A DNA stretch of 64,000 nt from positions 434,001 through 498,000 of the forward strand of contig NZ_JBHSJF010000008.1 in the NCBI RefSeq assembly GCF_042652085.1, written 5' to 3'. This document shows, one piece after another, positions 19,083-27,673 of the stretch (positions are counted from its first letter, which is position 1; each line of letters opens with the position of its first letter). The notes below the pieces were generated by a model. The model had not been told where the DNA came from, ran no database searches, and saw only the letters and a list, made by a program, of their open reading frames with translations. The translations under genes and the position numbers were made by a program. Origin of the DNA: Flaviflagellibacter deserti (GTDB lineage: Bacteria > Pseudomonadota > Alphaproteobacteria > Rhizobiales > Methylopilaceae).

Positions 19083-20315
19083 TCAGTGGCCGCTGAAGAC
19101 CAGCGTCTGAATCGGCAGTATCAGCGCCTGCAGGCGAAGGATTATGGCATGGACGATGCCCACCGCGTCCACCGCGTGAAGAACCAGTCCACGAAACGCG
19201 CCGGTATCCTCGGAGGCGATCAGGTCATGATTGCTGGTATAGGCGTTGGCGATGCAGCTGCTGCCGGGCGTCACGCCCTCAAGCCCGCCCTCATAGAGCG
19301 GTTCGAGGAACACCAGGATTGTTCCCGGCCGCACCACCTGCTGCGGATCGACCAATTGCTCGCCGCCGCGGAACTGACCGGCGGCGATGAAGTCCTGCAC
19401 CTGCGTCACGACCATCGGGATGACCGTCCACGGCTTTGAGATGCAGGTGACCTCGGCCACCATGCCGACCTTCATCACCTGCGCCTCGATCTGCCCGAAG
19501 CCCGCCGTTATCGCTCTTCGGCCCGCTCCCTCCGGGATCAGAACGCCGGCGGGACGCATGAACGGATTGACCACGTCGCCGACACGCAGGGTGAATTGCT
19601 CGACCCGTCCGTTCACGCCGGCTCGGACGACGGTCTTCTTCAGTTCCACCTCGGCCTGGGCCAGCGCGGCTTCGGCGCTGGCCTTCTCCGCTGGTAACAG
19701 AGTGGAAATCCGTGCCTCGGCGGATTCTTTTGCGGCCGTCGCGGAGGAGATGGCGGCCTTCCGGCCATCCACCGTGTTCTGGAGTTTTTCGATCTCGCGC
19801 GCCGCGACGATGGAGGCGTTCCGCCGGTTCAGCTCCTGCTTCGTTTCGAGCTCGTCCAATGCCTGCCGGTGAGCGCTCATAGCCTCCTGGATCTTTCCTT
19901 CCGCTGCGGCGATGTCGGATCGGGCCACCACCAAAGCAGCATCCACTTCGGCGATCTTGCGGCGTGCGGCCTCCGCCGCGGCTTCCTGGGTCGTGCTGTC
20001 CAATCTGAAGATCGGGTCGCCCTGTTTGATGTCGCCGCTCAATTCCACGTAGACCTCGGCGACGCGCCCGTTCGCTTCGGGAACGATGGGCACCGTCCGG
20101 TAGAACAGGGTCGCGCTGGTGGTGGAGGGATGATTGTAGAAGATCACCGTGATCAGCCCGACCGTCAGTATCAGGCAGGCGGTGATGCCCCATCTGAGCT
20201 CAAAGAACACCGAATAGAGAGTGATCTCCCGGCCGATCCGCTTACCCTGTACATAGCGGCGGTAGACATAGTCTGGGAGGATCGTCAGCAGCGAGCAGAG
20301 GAGAAGCTCAAGCAT
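19083..20315 (-). CDS. HlyD-family membrane fusion protein
   Basis: 410 residues: an N-terminal hydrophobic region and membrane anchor (about 40-60), a lipoyl/barrel-sandwich half ('VPIVPEANGRVAEVYVELSGDIKQGDPIFRLD' region), a long coiled-coil hairpin (about 110-230), then the second lipoyl half ('VVRAGVNGRVEQFTLRVGD') and a beta-barrel. Overall shape resembles YiaV/EmrA-type adaptor proteins of efflux or secretion systems. No outer-membrane channel or inner-membrane pump lies beside it; the only partner is the small membrane protein just upstream. Confidence 0.85.
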   Translation of the reverse strand: MLELLLCSLLTILPDYVYRRYVQGKRIGREITLYSVFFELRWGITACLILTVGLITVIFYNHPSTTSATLFYRTVPIVPEANGRVAEVYVELSGDIKQGDPIFRLDSTTQEAAAEAARRKIAEVDAALVVARSDIAAAEGKIQEAMSAHRQALDELETKQELNRRNASIVAAREIEKLQNTVDGRKAAISSATAAKESAEARISTLLPAEKASAEAALAQAEVELKKTVVRAGVNGRVEQFTLRVGDVVNPFMRPAGVLIPEGAGRRAITAGFGQIEAQVMKVGMVAEVTCISKPWTVIPMVVTQVQDFIAAGQFRGGEQLVDPQQVVRPGTILVFLEPLYEGGLEGVTPGSSCIANAYTSNHDLIASEDTGAFRGLVLHAVDAVGIVHAIILRLQALILPIQTLVFSGH

Positions 20316-20318
20316 GGC

Positions 20319-20771
20319 TCACCTCTCGGCTACGGCCTTAGCAAGCTGCGGCGTCAGGGTCGGCTCGCGCTCTTCGGGAGTCGGCGCGGCCGGATCGTCG
20401 GGCACGTCGTCGGCGCCCTTGCCCGGCGCAACTCCGGCGATCTTCTCCAGCGATCCCGCCATCCTGCCGAGCGGCCCGCCGAAATCGGGGAGGTCGATCA
20501 GCGCGAGCAGCAGGCCGGCTACCCAGAAGATATGCATGTGTGTGAACAAAGCGAGGAGGCCGAGCACCGCGACGATCTCGAACTGCAGTTTCTTGGATTT
20601 GTGAGCGATGCGCTCGGGCAATGTGTGCAGTCGCAGGAACAGAACGCCGACAGCCATCACGGCAATCAAGAGGAGGGTCGCGGCGACGACCATGAGGACA
20701 TCTGTCCCGCCCGGCTCGGTGATAAAGGCCGGCAGATGATGGGGTGCTGCGGGATTGAGCGACACGGCCAT
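20319..20771 (-). CDS. Small inner-membrane protein paired with HlyD
   Basis: 150 residues with two membrane helices (about 24-44 and 62-88) separated by a basic loop 'RIAHKSKKLQFEI'; the C-terminal third is acidic, proline-rich and probably cytoplasmic. Gene order (small two-helix protein then HlyD adaptor) recalls the E. coli YiaW-YiaV pair, but sequence similarity to YiaW is not clear enough to name it. The start at 20771 has AGAGG eight bases upstream. Its stop is three bases before the HlyD start, so the two form an operon. Confidence 0.7.
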   Translation of the reverse strand: MAVSLNPAAPHHLPAFITEPGGTDVLMVVAATLLLIAVMAVGVLFLRLHTLPERIAHKSKKLQFEIVAVLGLLALFTHMHIFWVAGLLLALIDLPDFGGPLGRMAGSLEKIAGVAPGKGADDVPDDPAAPTPEEREPTLTPQLAKAVAER

Positions 20772-21031
20772 GTTCAGCCTCTCGTTCGGGCTTTTTCTTG
20801 CGATGACTATAGCACCGGGTGTCGCGCCTGCCAGCGCTGAACGACGGCGGGTAGGGCTTCCGCCCATTCAGAAGGAGGGCCGCACACTCCGAGCCCGTGA
20901 CCATCCTCCGACACGGCCACTGCGTGCCCGGCTCAGGATGAGGAGGAAATATATTGACTTTATTCCTATACTGTGGTTGTCTTCCCGCACTTCCGGTCAC
21001 GGAGGGCGTCATCGCGAGGCGTCGTTGTGGC

Positions 21032-21272
21032 GGATCGGGAGTGCGGTGGCCGGGTCGAGGTTCGCGACCGTGATCCGGAGGCCCAAGGCATGTGGTCCCG
21101 GCGGGTTAGACTCCCGTCACTAGGGTGTCCATCGGCCTCTCCCGTTCCGGCGGAAACCGACCGCCCAGGGAGAGCGGGCACCCGCCAGCGGAGGCTAGAA
21201 AGCTAAGCCTCCGGGGGCGATGTGCAGCAAGCCAAGCACACCGCGCGCGGGACGTCGCGAGAGCGTCTTCCC
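21032..21272. ncRNA. Candidate structured RNA: tandem hairpins
   Basis: Consecutive complementary arms: GGATC/GATCC (21032-21036 with 21072-21076) enclosing GGTCG/CGACC (21053-21057, 21065-21069); GAC-CCC/GGG-GTC (21109-21129, one mismatch); CTCTCCC/GGGAGAG (21137-21143, 21168-21174) with GGCGG/CCGCC nested inside (21149-21153, 21161-21165); CGGAGGCT/AGCCTCCG (21189-21196, 21206-21213); TGTGC/GCACA (21221-21240); GGGA..CG/CG..TCCC (21249-21272). Almost every base is in or between stems. No known RNA family fits: I looked for RNase P, tmRNA, 6S, SRP and cobalamin motifs. It could be an RNA on either strand or a composite palindromic repeat. Confidence 0.35.
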
Positions 21273-21457
21273 GAGGTGAGCAAAACAACTGGTTTGGCCC
21301 TTCAATTCATCAGGCCAGACCGCCCCGGGAGAGGTCGATCTCCCGACGTCCCGCGCATCCCTCCAATGAGGACGCGACGAGGATTTTGGCCGCGAAGGAA
21401 GCGGGCCAGCGCGAAGATACTTCGAGCCACGGAGCGCTGACGTGTGTCCGGACTTAT

Positions 21458-21597
21458 GCCTCTCCCGTTTACGGGAGAGACCGACTCGCGAAGCGAGCGG
21501 GTGAGGGCATGTGAGCAGTCGCGAGCATCGTGCTTGCCCTCACCCCGGTCGCGTGACCGCGACTCGACGCTCTCCCGCTTCGCAGGAGAAGGAAGCC
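21458..21597. repeat. RIME-like rhizobial palindromic intergenic repeat
   Basis: Begins with the hairpin CTCTCCCG...CGGGAGAG (about 21460-21479), continues with CTCGCGAAGCGAG and GGGTGAGGGC, whose complement GCCCTCACCC follows near 21536, and ends with CTCTCCCGCTT near 21570-21580. This layout matches the widespread rhizobial mosaic palindromes found between genes. It abuts the 3' end of the Lrp-like gene. Confidence 0.75.
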
Positions 21598-21834
21598 TCA
21601 AAACGCCTTGAACGTGATGATCGTCCGCGTGTCCTGGATACCGGGCACCTTCTGGACCTTCTCGTTCACGAAATGACCGACATCGGTGTCGGCCGGCACG
21701 TAGAACTTCACGAGGAGGTCGTAGTCGCCCGCGGTCGAATAGATCTCGGACGCGATCTCGGCGTCGGCCAGTTCGCCCGCAACCTCGTAGCTCTTGCCGA
21801 GCTGGCATTTGATCTGGACGAAGAACGCGATCAC
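21598..21834 (-). CDS. Stand-alone Lrp/AsnC effector-binding (RAM) domain protein
   Basis: 78 residues starting at GTG 21834, chosen because GGAGG lies six bases upstream and the N terminus then begins directly with the first beta strand (VIAFFVQIKC). The whole protein is an Lrp/AsnC ligand-binding alpha-beta sandwich ('AEIASEIYSTAGDYDLLVKFYV', 'KVPGIQDTRTIITFKAF'); there is no helix-turn-helix. Such small proteins form ring oligomers that bind amino acids. Regulatory role unknown. Confidence 0.88.
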   Translation of the reverse strand: MIAFFVQIKCQLGKSYEVAGELADAEIASEIYSTAGDYDLLVKFYVPADTDVGHFVNEKVQKVPGIQDTRTIITFKAF

Positions 21835-22152
21835 GGGAGACCTCCAACAGCGGCGCCAAACTGGCGAAAAGCACCGGTCGTTGCAAGCTGGGGTCTGAAC
21901 AAGCTGGGGCCAGAAAATGAAATGCCCAGGCTCCGGCGATCGGGCGCGCGCTCCTTCGAGCACACACTCACGACCAACTACGGGCCTGGGCAAATCCTTG
22001 CCAATCAGTAGGCCGTTCCTAGGCACGGCCGGAGTGGACCGGAGGAGTACATCCGTCCGTCCGGTCGCATCGCCTTATCATCGGTCTTTCGACCGGCGGC
22101 GACGCCTCGCTGTCTGATTGGTCCGGCTAAGATGGGTGGGCGAACCCGGGTT
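21835..22152. other. 318-bp interval without a gene
   Basis: No supported gene. It contains a spaced inverted repeat TGCCCAGGC/GCCTGGGCA (21923-21931 and 21984-21992) and a shorter one GACCGGA/TCCGGTC (22037-22043 and 22060-22066). The Lrp-like gene's promoter should lie at its left end, on the minus strand. Confidence 0.5.
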
Positions 22153-22572
22153 TCAAGGGGTGACGCCGCCCATTTCGCAAACGATCTTCCATTCGTCCTC
22201 GGTCACGGGCTGGACCGAGAGCCGCATCGAGGTGACGAGCGCCATCTTGGCGAGCGAGGGCGTCGCCTTCACCGTCGCGAGCGTGACCGGCTTCGGCACC
22301 GGCTTCACCGCGCGGATGTCGACGCATTCCCACTGGCCGCTGTCGTCGGTCGAATCCGGATGCGCCAGCTTGCAGACCTCGACGATCCCTACGACATCCT
22401 TGGTCGCGTTCGAATGGTAGAAGAAGCCGAGGTCGCCGAGCTCCATCGCCCGCATATTGTTGCGGGCAAGATAATTGCGGACCCCGTCCCATTCCTGTCC
22501 GGCCTTGCCCTTTGCCTTCAGCATCTCGAACGAAAAAACGTCCGGCTCGGACTTGAACAGCCAGTAACGCAT
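22153..22572 (-). CDS. EVE domain-containing protein
   Basis: 139 residues from the ATG overlapping the gpsA stop by one base (TGATG), with GGAGG inside the gpsA end as ribosome site. The whole protein is one EVE (PUA-like) domain: 'YWLFKSEPDVFSFEML', 'WDGVRNYLARNNMRAM', 'GDLGFFYHSN', 'VGIVEV'. EVE proteins are thought to bind modified bases in DNA or RNA; the chromosomal form next to gpsA/tsaD is widespread in proteobacteria. Confidence 0.93.
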   Translation of the reverse strand: MRYWLFKSEPDVFSFEMLKAKGKAGQEWDGVRNYLARNNMRAMELGDLGFFYHSNATKDVVGIVEVCKLAHPDSTDDSGQWECVDIRAVKPVPKPVTLATVKATPSLAKMALVTSMRLSVQPVTEDEWKIVCEMGGVTP

Positions 22573-23552
22573 CAAACCTCCGCCTTCAGTGGACGCGCCA
22601 ACAATTCCTCGACCGCCTCGCCGACCGAGATCGCCCGCTCCAGCACATCGCGGACAGCCTTCGCGATCGGCAGTTCGACATCGTGCTTCTCGCCGAGAGC
22701 GACCAGAGCCTGCGCGGTGAACGCGCCCTCGGCCAGCTTGTCGGGCGGTGTCTCACCCCGGCCGATCGCCTGGCCATATGAGAAATTGCGCGACTGCGTG
22801 GTCGTGGCAGTCAGGACGAGATCGCCGAGACCGGACAACCCCATCAGCGTCTCCGGCTTCGCGCCGAGCGCGCTGCCGAGACGGCGCAGCTCCGCGAAGC
22901 CGCGAGCAATCAGGGCAGCGCCCGCACTGGCTCCCAGCCCGCGCCCCGCCGCGATGCCGGCGCCGATGGCCAGAACATTCTTCGCCGCGCCGCCGATCTC
23001 GACGCCGAGCACGTCGTCCGAGTGGTAGAGCCGCAGGCCCGGCGAGGCGAGGCTGGCGGCGAGGTCCGCCGCCAGCCATTCGTCGTCGGCCGCGATCGTC
23101 ACTGCCGTCGGCAGTCCGCGCGCGACATCCGCCGCGAAGCTCGGACCGGACAGCACGGCCGCCGGATTGTCCGGCAGCACGGCGCGCAGGATCTGCGACA
23201 TGAATTGCAGGCTGCCGCGTTCGATCCCCTTGGCGCAGGAAATAACCGGCGCGCCCGGACGCAGATGGATCGCGGCATTCTCCGCGGCGGCGCTCATCGC
23301 CTGCGCCGGCACGACCATCAGGACGGCGTCCGCATCGACGATGTCCGCAATTGCGGCGATAGGTCGGACAGCAGGCTCGAGATCGACACCCGGCAGATAA
23401 GCGGCATTGGTGCGCGTCTCGGAGAGTGTCGCGATATGGCCCGCATCGATATCCCAGAGCACGACCTCGCGCCCGGCACGCGCTGCCGCATTGGCGAGCG
23501 CGGTTCCCCAAGCGCCCGCTCCGAGGACGCCGATCGTCGAGAACGTCGTCAT
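22572..23552 (-). CDS. gpsA: Glycerol-3-phosphate dehydrogenase [NAD(P)+]
   Basis: Makes sn-glycerol-3-phosphate from dihydroxyacetone phosphate for phospholipid synthesis. 326 residues. The N-terminal Rossmann motif is 'GVLGAGAWGTALA'; 'SCAKGIERGS' and 'LSGPSFAADVARG' follow; the catalytic 'GAAKNVLAIGAG' lysine region is present, as is 'RGFAELRRLG'. Cytoplasmic. Its start overlaps the tsaD stop by four bases and its stop overlaps the EVE gene, giving a tight three-gene operon. Confidence 0.97.
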   Translation of the reverse strand: MTTFSTIGVLGAGAWGTALANAAARAGREVVLWDIDAGHIATLSETRTNAAYLPGVDLEPAVRPIAAIADIVDADAVLMVVPAQAMSAAAENAAIHLRPGAPVISCAKGIERGSLQFMSQILRAVLPDNPAAVLSGPSFAADVARGLPTAVTIAADDEWLAADLAASLASPGLRLYHSDDVLGVEIGGAAKNVLAIGAGIAAGRGLGASAGAALIARGFAELRRLGSALGAKPETLMGLSGLGDLVLTATTTQSRNFSYGQAIGRGETPPDKLAEGAFTAQALVALGEKHDVELPIAKAVRDVLERAISVGEAVEELLARPLKAEV

Positions 23553-24604
23553 GCGCGGGCTCCCGGCAAAGCGGACTTCTCGTCGAGCGGCCAGCGAGCA
23601 CGTGGCGCGGTGTCGAGCGGGTCGGTCAGTCCCAGCGCCAGACGCTCGGCGCCGGCCCAGGCGATCATCGCGCCATTGTCACCGCAGAGATCGAGCGGCG
23701 GCGCGACCAGTTTCACGCGGAAATGCTCCGACATGCGCTCAAGCCCGCCGCGCAGCGCGGCGTTCGCCGCCACGCCGCCTGCGACGACAAGCGCGGACGG
23801 ATGGCCGAACTGCGCCTTGAACATCTGCAGCGCGACCCGGACCCGGTCGAGCACCATGTCGATCACCGCCGCCTGGAAACTGGCGCAGAGATCGGCGATG
23901 TCGCGATCGGACAAGGGGGCGATCTTCTCGGCTTCGATCCGAACGGCCGTCTTGAGACCCGCCAGTGAGAAATTTGGTTCTGCGCGGCCGATCATCGGCC
24001 GCGGGAAGTTGAAGCGGCTGGAATCGCCGCTCTCGGCGGCCTTCTCCACCTGCGGTCCTCCCGGATAGCCGAGCCCGAGCAGCTTGGCGACCTTGTCGAA
24101 CGCCTCGCCGATGGCGTCGTCGATGGTCGTGCCGAGGCGACGATATTTCCCGACGCCCTCGACAGCGAGCAATTGCGAATGGCCGCCGGAAACGAGGAGC
24201 AGCAGATAGGGAAACTCGACCCCGTCGGTCAGTCGCGCCGTGAGCGCATGACCCTCGAGATGGTTCACCGCGAGGAACGGCTTTCCGGCCGCGAATGCCA
24301 ATGCCTTCGCGGTGGTCAGTCCGACGATCACCCCGCCGATCAGCCCCGGTCCCGCGGCTGCCGAGACGCCGTCGATGTCCGAGATATCGGTCTCGGCGTC
24401 AGTCAAGGCCTGCGCGACGACTCGGTCGATCGCATCGATATGGGCTCGGGAGGCGATCTCAGGCACGACCCCGCCATAGGCCGCGTGCTTCTTCACCTGC
24501 GACAGAACGACGTTCGAAAGAATGCGCGCGGAGCCGTCCTCGCCCCGTTCCACCACGGAGGCGGCAGTCTCGTCGCAAGTGGTCTCGATGCCGAGAACGC
24601 GCAT
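23549..24604 (-). CDS. tsaD: tRNA N6-adenosine threonylcarbamoyltransferase TsaD
   Basis: Transfers the threonylcarbamoyl group to A37 of ANN-decoding tRNAs, with TsaB and TsaE. 351 residues of the ASKHA fold. The N terminus is 'LGIETTCDETAASVV', the metal-binding 'HLEGHALTARL' supplies two histidines, then 'LVSGGHSQL' and 'GEAFDKVAKLLGLGYPGG', with 'VVAGGVAANAALR' and 'DNGAMIAWAG' near the end. First gene of the tsaD-gpsA-EVE operon, divergent from hemC. Confidence 0.97.
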   Translation of the reverse strand: MRVLGIETTCDETAASVVERGEDGSARILSNVVLSQVKKHAAYGGVVPEIASRAHIDAIDRVVAQALTDAETDISDIDGVSAAAGPGLIGGVIVGLTTAKALAFAAGKPFLAVNHLEGHALTARLTDGVEFPYLLLLVSGGHSQLLAVEGVGKYRRLGTTIDDAIGEAFDKVAKLLGLGYPGGPQVEKAAESGDSSRFNFPRPMIGRAEPNFSLAGLKTAVRIEAEKIAPLSDRDIADLCASFQAAVIDMVLDRVRVALQMFKAQFGHPSALVVAGGVAANAALRGGLERMSEHFRVKLVAPPLDLCGDNGAMIAWAGAERLALGLTDPLDTAPRARWPLDEKSALPGARA

Positions 24605-24680
24605 TGGATGTCCGCTTAGTGCATCTGCGAGGTTTCGAGATGGCGTGTCACCCTATAATCTCGCCGAACCTCAAACCACA

Positions 24681-25628
24681 ATGTTCCCAGATCAGATGTC
24701 GTCCGCTTTCCTTAGAATCGGTACGCGCGGCAGTCCGCTCGCGCTCTGGCAGGCCCACGCCACGCAGCAGGCGCTCGCCGCCGCGCACCACGTCCTGCTC
24801 GACGAAATCGAGATCGTCGTCATCAAGACGACCGGCGACCAGGTCCGTGACCGGCCGCTCGCCGATGTCGGCGGTAAAGGCCTGTTCACCAAGGAAATCG
24901 AGGAAGCGCTGCTCGATCGCCGGATCGATCTCGCGGTTCATTCGGCGAAGGACGTTCCGACATTCCTGCCGCAAGGGCTCAGGCTCGCGGCCTGCCTGCC
25001 GCGCGCGGACGTTCGTGACGCGCTGGTGGCGCCCGGTTACCGCACGCTCGATTCGCTTCCCTATGGCGCGGTGGTCGGCACTGCTTCGGTTCGCCGCGCC
25101 GCTCTGCTCAAACATCTTCGGCCCGACCTCAAAACCGTCCTTTTGCGCGGCAATGTCGAGACGCGATTGCGCCGCGTGGAGGCAGGGGAAATGCATGCGA
25201 CTTTGCTTGCTCTGGCGGGGCTGACACGGCTCGGACTGCAGAATCACGCCACTGAAGTGCTGGATCCCGGTATTTTCCTCCCGGCGATCGGGCAGGGGGC
25301 CGTGGCTATTGAAATCCGGACGGATGACACCCGGACCGCCGAGGCGGTAGCCGCCATCGATCACGGTCCAACATCGACCGCGCTCGCGGCCGAGCGGGCA
25401 ATGCTTGCCGTCCTCGACGGCTCGTGCCGTACGCCGATCGCCGGTCTCACCGTTATGGATGGCGACGTGCTTCATCTCCGGGGGTTGGTCGTCGAGCCGG
25501 AAGGCAAGGCGATCTGGCGCGCCGAAGCGCGCGGTCCGGTATCGGATGCAGAGAAAATTGGCCGCCTGGTCGGCGAGGACCTGCTCGCGCAGGTTCCTCC
25601 GGGCATCATCGCAGTCGGGGCCGTCTGA
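24681..25628 (+). CDS. hemC: Hydroxymethylbilane synthase (porphobilinogen deaminase)
   Basis: Polymerises four porphobilinogen units into hydroxymethylbilane for haem and other tetrapyrroles. Seen: 'LRIGTRGSPLALWQA', 'GGKGLFTKEIEEALL', 'AVHSAKDVPT', 'GTASVRRAALL', 'LRGNVETRLR', and 'LDGSCRTPIAG' with the cysteine that carries the dipyrromethane cofactor. ATG 24681 or 24696 could start it; neither has a clear Shine-Dalgarno. hemD follows two bases after the stop. Confidence 0.96.
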   Translation: MFPDQMSSAFLRIGTRGSPLALWQAHATQQALAAAHHVLLDEIEIVVIKTTGDQVRDRPLADVGGKGLFTKEIEEALLDRRIDLAVHSAKDVPTFLPQGLRLAACLPRADVRDALVAPGYRTLDSLPYGAVVGTASVRRAALLKHLRPDLKTVLLRGNVETRLRRVEAGEMHATLLALAGLTRLGLQNHATEVLDPGIFLPAIGQGAVAIEIRTDDTRTAEAVAAIDHGPTSTALAAERAMLAVLDGSCRTPIAGLTVMDGDVLHLRGLVVEPEGKAIWRAEARGPVSDAEKIGRLVGEDLLAQVPPGIIAVGAV

Positions 25629-25630
25629 AT

Positions 25631-27670
25631 ATGCGGGTCCTCGTCACCCGCCCAGTGCATCCCGCCGAACGGACGGCGGCGAGGCTGCGCGCGCTCGGGC
25701 ATGAGCCGTCGGTCGATCCGGTCCTGACGCTCGACTTCTTCCCCCCGGCCAGGCTCGTCGGCGGCCAATTGGACGGCGTGATTTTCACCAGCTCCAATGC
25801 GGTCCGGGCGATCCGCGACCATGCCGACCTTCCCAAGCTTCTGGCGCTGCCGATATGGACGGTCGGTTCGCGGACGACCGCGTCCGCGCGAGCCATGGGG
25901 TTTGGGGTTCCGAGGATCGAATGCCCTGACGTCGCGGGTCTCGTCTCGGTTCTGGGCGACGAGAAGACGCCATTGAGGCTGCTTCATATCGCCGGCGAGG
26001 ATCGCTCCGCCGACATCGAGACCGAGATCGCGCCGTCGGGACACAGCGTCGAAACACTCGTGGTCTATCGTGCCACGGCGAGCGACTCGTTATCCAAGGA
26101 GACGAGAACCGCGTTGAAGAATGGTTCGATCGGAGCCGTGCTTCACTATTCGAGGCGCTCGGCCGGGACGTTCCTGATTCTGGCGGAAAAGGCCGGTCTT
26201 CAGACCGAGGCCGTTGCGCCGATCCATGTCTGCCTCTCGGCCGAGGTCGCGGAACCGCTCCGGGCGGTCAACGCGGCATTCATCCGGATCGCCGATGGTC
26301 CGAACGAGGATGCGCTTCTCGTCGCTCTCGGGCAGGGAGAAGGGTCGTCTCGTCAAGCTGACGGGGCGGCAGTAGAAAAGAACGGGTTAGAGGAAGAGAG
26401 GACTGGTATGGCCGAGCCGGACGAGCCGGAGAAGATCCCCGAGAAGCCGAAACGGTCGGGGAAGCCGAAGCCCCAGGTCCTCGATCTCGAGGCCACGGAA
26501 ATCGCTCCTCCGCAATCGGAGCCGACTGTCGAGGCGCCTGTGGAGCCTCCGCAGGACATTGCCGACGATTCCGCGTCTGTCGAACAGGCCGGTGCGCCGT
26601 CCCCGGACGAACCCCTCACGCCATCGAACGACCTCGCGGGAGACGTCGAGCCGCGAAGCGGGCTTCTGACGCTCGTCGCCGCCGGCCTTATCGGCGCGGT
26701 GCTCGCGATCCTTGGCTTCGTGGTCCTTCTCAGCGCCGATCTTCTGGGTCTCAACGACGGTGATGACCCTGCGATCGGGTCGCGGCTCACCGCGATCGAA
26801 TCGAAGCTCCAGTCGATCGATCAGGCTCCGGCACCTGTGGCCGATCCCGCCCTCGCCGCCAAGGTCGACGACCTGTCGAAAACAGTGACCGACCTGTCCA
26901 ACCGCCCGGCAGCTCCCGCCCCGTCGGACGGTTCGGCTCCCGCGCCGGCCGATACCTCTCGTCTCGATGCGCTCGATGCCCGGATCGCGGCGATCGACAC
27001 CAAGCTCGGTGAACTGAGCCAGGTACAGTCCGGGCCGTCGCAGGACGCGTTCAACCAATTGTCGGCCCGTGTCGATCAGATCGCGGCGGCGCTCGCCCAG
27101 ACGAAAGAGCCGGATCCGGCGATTGCAGAGGCGCTTGCTTCAGCAAGGCGTGCCTCCGCTGTTGCCACGGTCGCCTCGCTGGAGGCTGCGGTCGAGCGCG
27201 GCATTCCTTATGCGAGCCTGCTCGGTTCCGTCCGTTCGCAGGTTCAGGGCGTAGACCTCGCCCCCTTGGAGACAGGTGCCGAGCACGGACTGCCGGCGCT
27301 GCCGGTTCTTGGCGCGCGTCTCGAAAAGGCGCTCGATGCCGCTCCCTCGCCGACGCCCGCCCCCTCCGCGGGCGTGATCGACAGGCTGGTGTCCGGCGCG
27401 CGCGGCCTCGTCAAGGTCAAGCCGGCTGGCGACACCAAGGCGGACGAGCCGGTGGGCGACGACGCCTGGACGATCCGCAACCGGATGTCGCTCCGACTGC
27501 AGCGCGGCGCCTACGACGAGGCGCTCAGTGAATGGGATTCGCTCGACGCCCGGACCAAGCAGGCGACGCAGCAAGAGGCCGACGCCTTGCGCGCCCGACT
27601 TGCGGCGGAACGCGCGCTCGATACTCTTCGCGAGAAGGCACTGGCCGCCGCTGGCGGGGAGACGCAGTAA
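25631..27670 (+). CDS. hemD: Uroporphyrinogen-III synthase fused in frame to a mitofilin-like (HemX-position) membrane protein
   Basis: One open frame of about 679 codons. Residues 1-240 are HemD ('VLVTRPVHPAERTAARL', 'FTSSNAVRAI', 'VLHYSRRSAGTF'), which closes and inverts ring D to give uroporphyrinogen III. No stop follows: the frame runs through a polar linker into a mitofilin-like protein, with a Pro/Glu-rich cytoplasmic segment, one membrane helix near residues 345-370, a coiled coil and a C-terminal helical domain. That protein is usually separate in Rhizobiales. An internal ATG at 26408 has its own ribosome site, so a separate mitofilin may also be made. hemY follows three bases later. 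Confidence 0.85.
   Translation: MRVLVTRPVHPAERTAARLRALGHEPSVDPVLTLDFFPPARLVGGQLDGVIFTSSNAVRAIRDHADLPKLLALPIWTVGSRTTASARAMGFGVPRIECPDVAGLVSVLGDEKTPLRLLHIAGEDRSADIETEIAPSGHSVETLVVYRATASDSLSKETRTALKNGSIGAVLHYSRRSAGTFLILAEKAGLQTEAVAPIHVCLSAEVAEPLRAVNAAFIRIADGPNEDALLVALGQGEGSSRQADGAAVEKNGLEEERTGMAEPDEPEKIPEKPKRSGKPKPQVLDLEATEIAPPQSEPTVEAPVEPPQDIADDSASVEQAGAPSPDEPLTPSNDLAGDVEPRSGLLTLVAAGLIGAVLAILGFVVLLSADLLGLNDGDDPAIGSRLTAIESKLQSIDQAPAPVADPALAAKVDDLSKTVTDLSNRPAAPAPSDGSAPAPADTSRLDALDARIAAIDTKLGELSQVQSGPSQDAFNQLSARVDQIAAALAQTKEPDPAIAEALASARRASAVATVASLEAAVERGIPYASLLGSVRSQVQGVDLAPLETGAEHGLPALPVLGARLEKALDAAPSPTPAPSAGVIDRLVSGARGLVKVKPAGDTKADEPVGDDAWTIRNRMSLRLQRGAYDEALSEWDSLDARTKQATQQEADALRARLAAERALDTLREKALAAAGGETQ
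26390..26410 (+). promoter_or_regulatory. Internal ribosome site and start for the mitofilin part
   Basis: AGAGGAAGAGAGGAC precedes ATG 26408, in frame with hemD. Translation from here would give a stand-alone 420-residue mitofilin-like protein beginning MAEPDEPE, the normal N terminus of the separate rhizobial gene. This site decides whether the locus makes one fused product, two products, or both. Confidence 0.65.
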
Positions 27671-27673
27671 ATC

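Larger units (their letters stand above)
20772..21597. other. 826-bp gene-free interval rich in palindromes
   Basis: No frame here has a convincing start, ribosome site and protein-like composition. The A/T-richest part (about 20940-20985, with TTGACT near 20953) could hold a promoter. From 21032 to 21272 there is a row of hairpins (separate entry), and 21458-21597 is a palindromic intergenic repeat (separate entry). The rest shows nothing I can assign. Confidence 0.6.

Noticed and set aside
21032..21272. Known RNA such as RNase P, tmRNA, 6S, SRP RNA or a cobalamin riboswitch
   Set aside because: The conserved core motifs of these RNAs were not found on either strand; kept only as an unassigned structured candidate.
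21458..21597. CRISPR-like repeat array
   Set aside because: Only one mosaic palindrome with no regularly spaced repeats; fits a rhizobial intergenic element.
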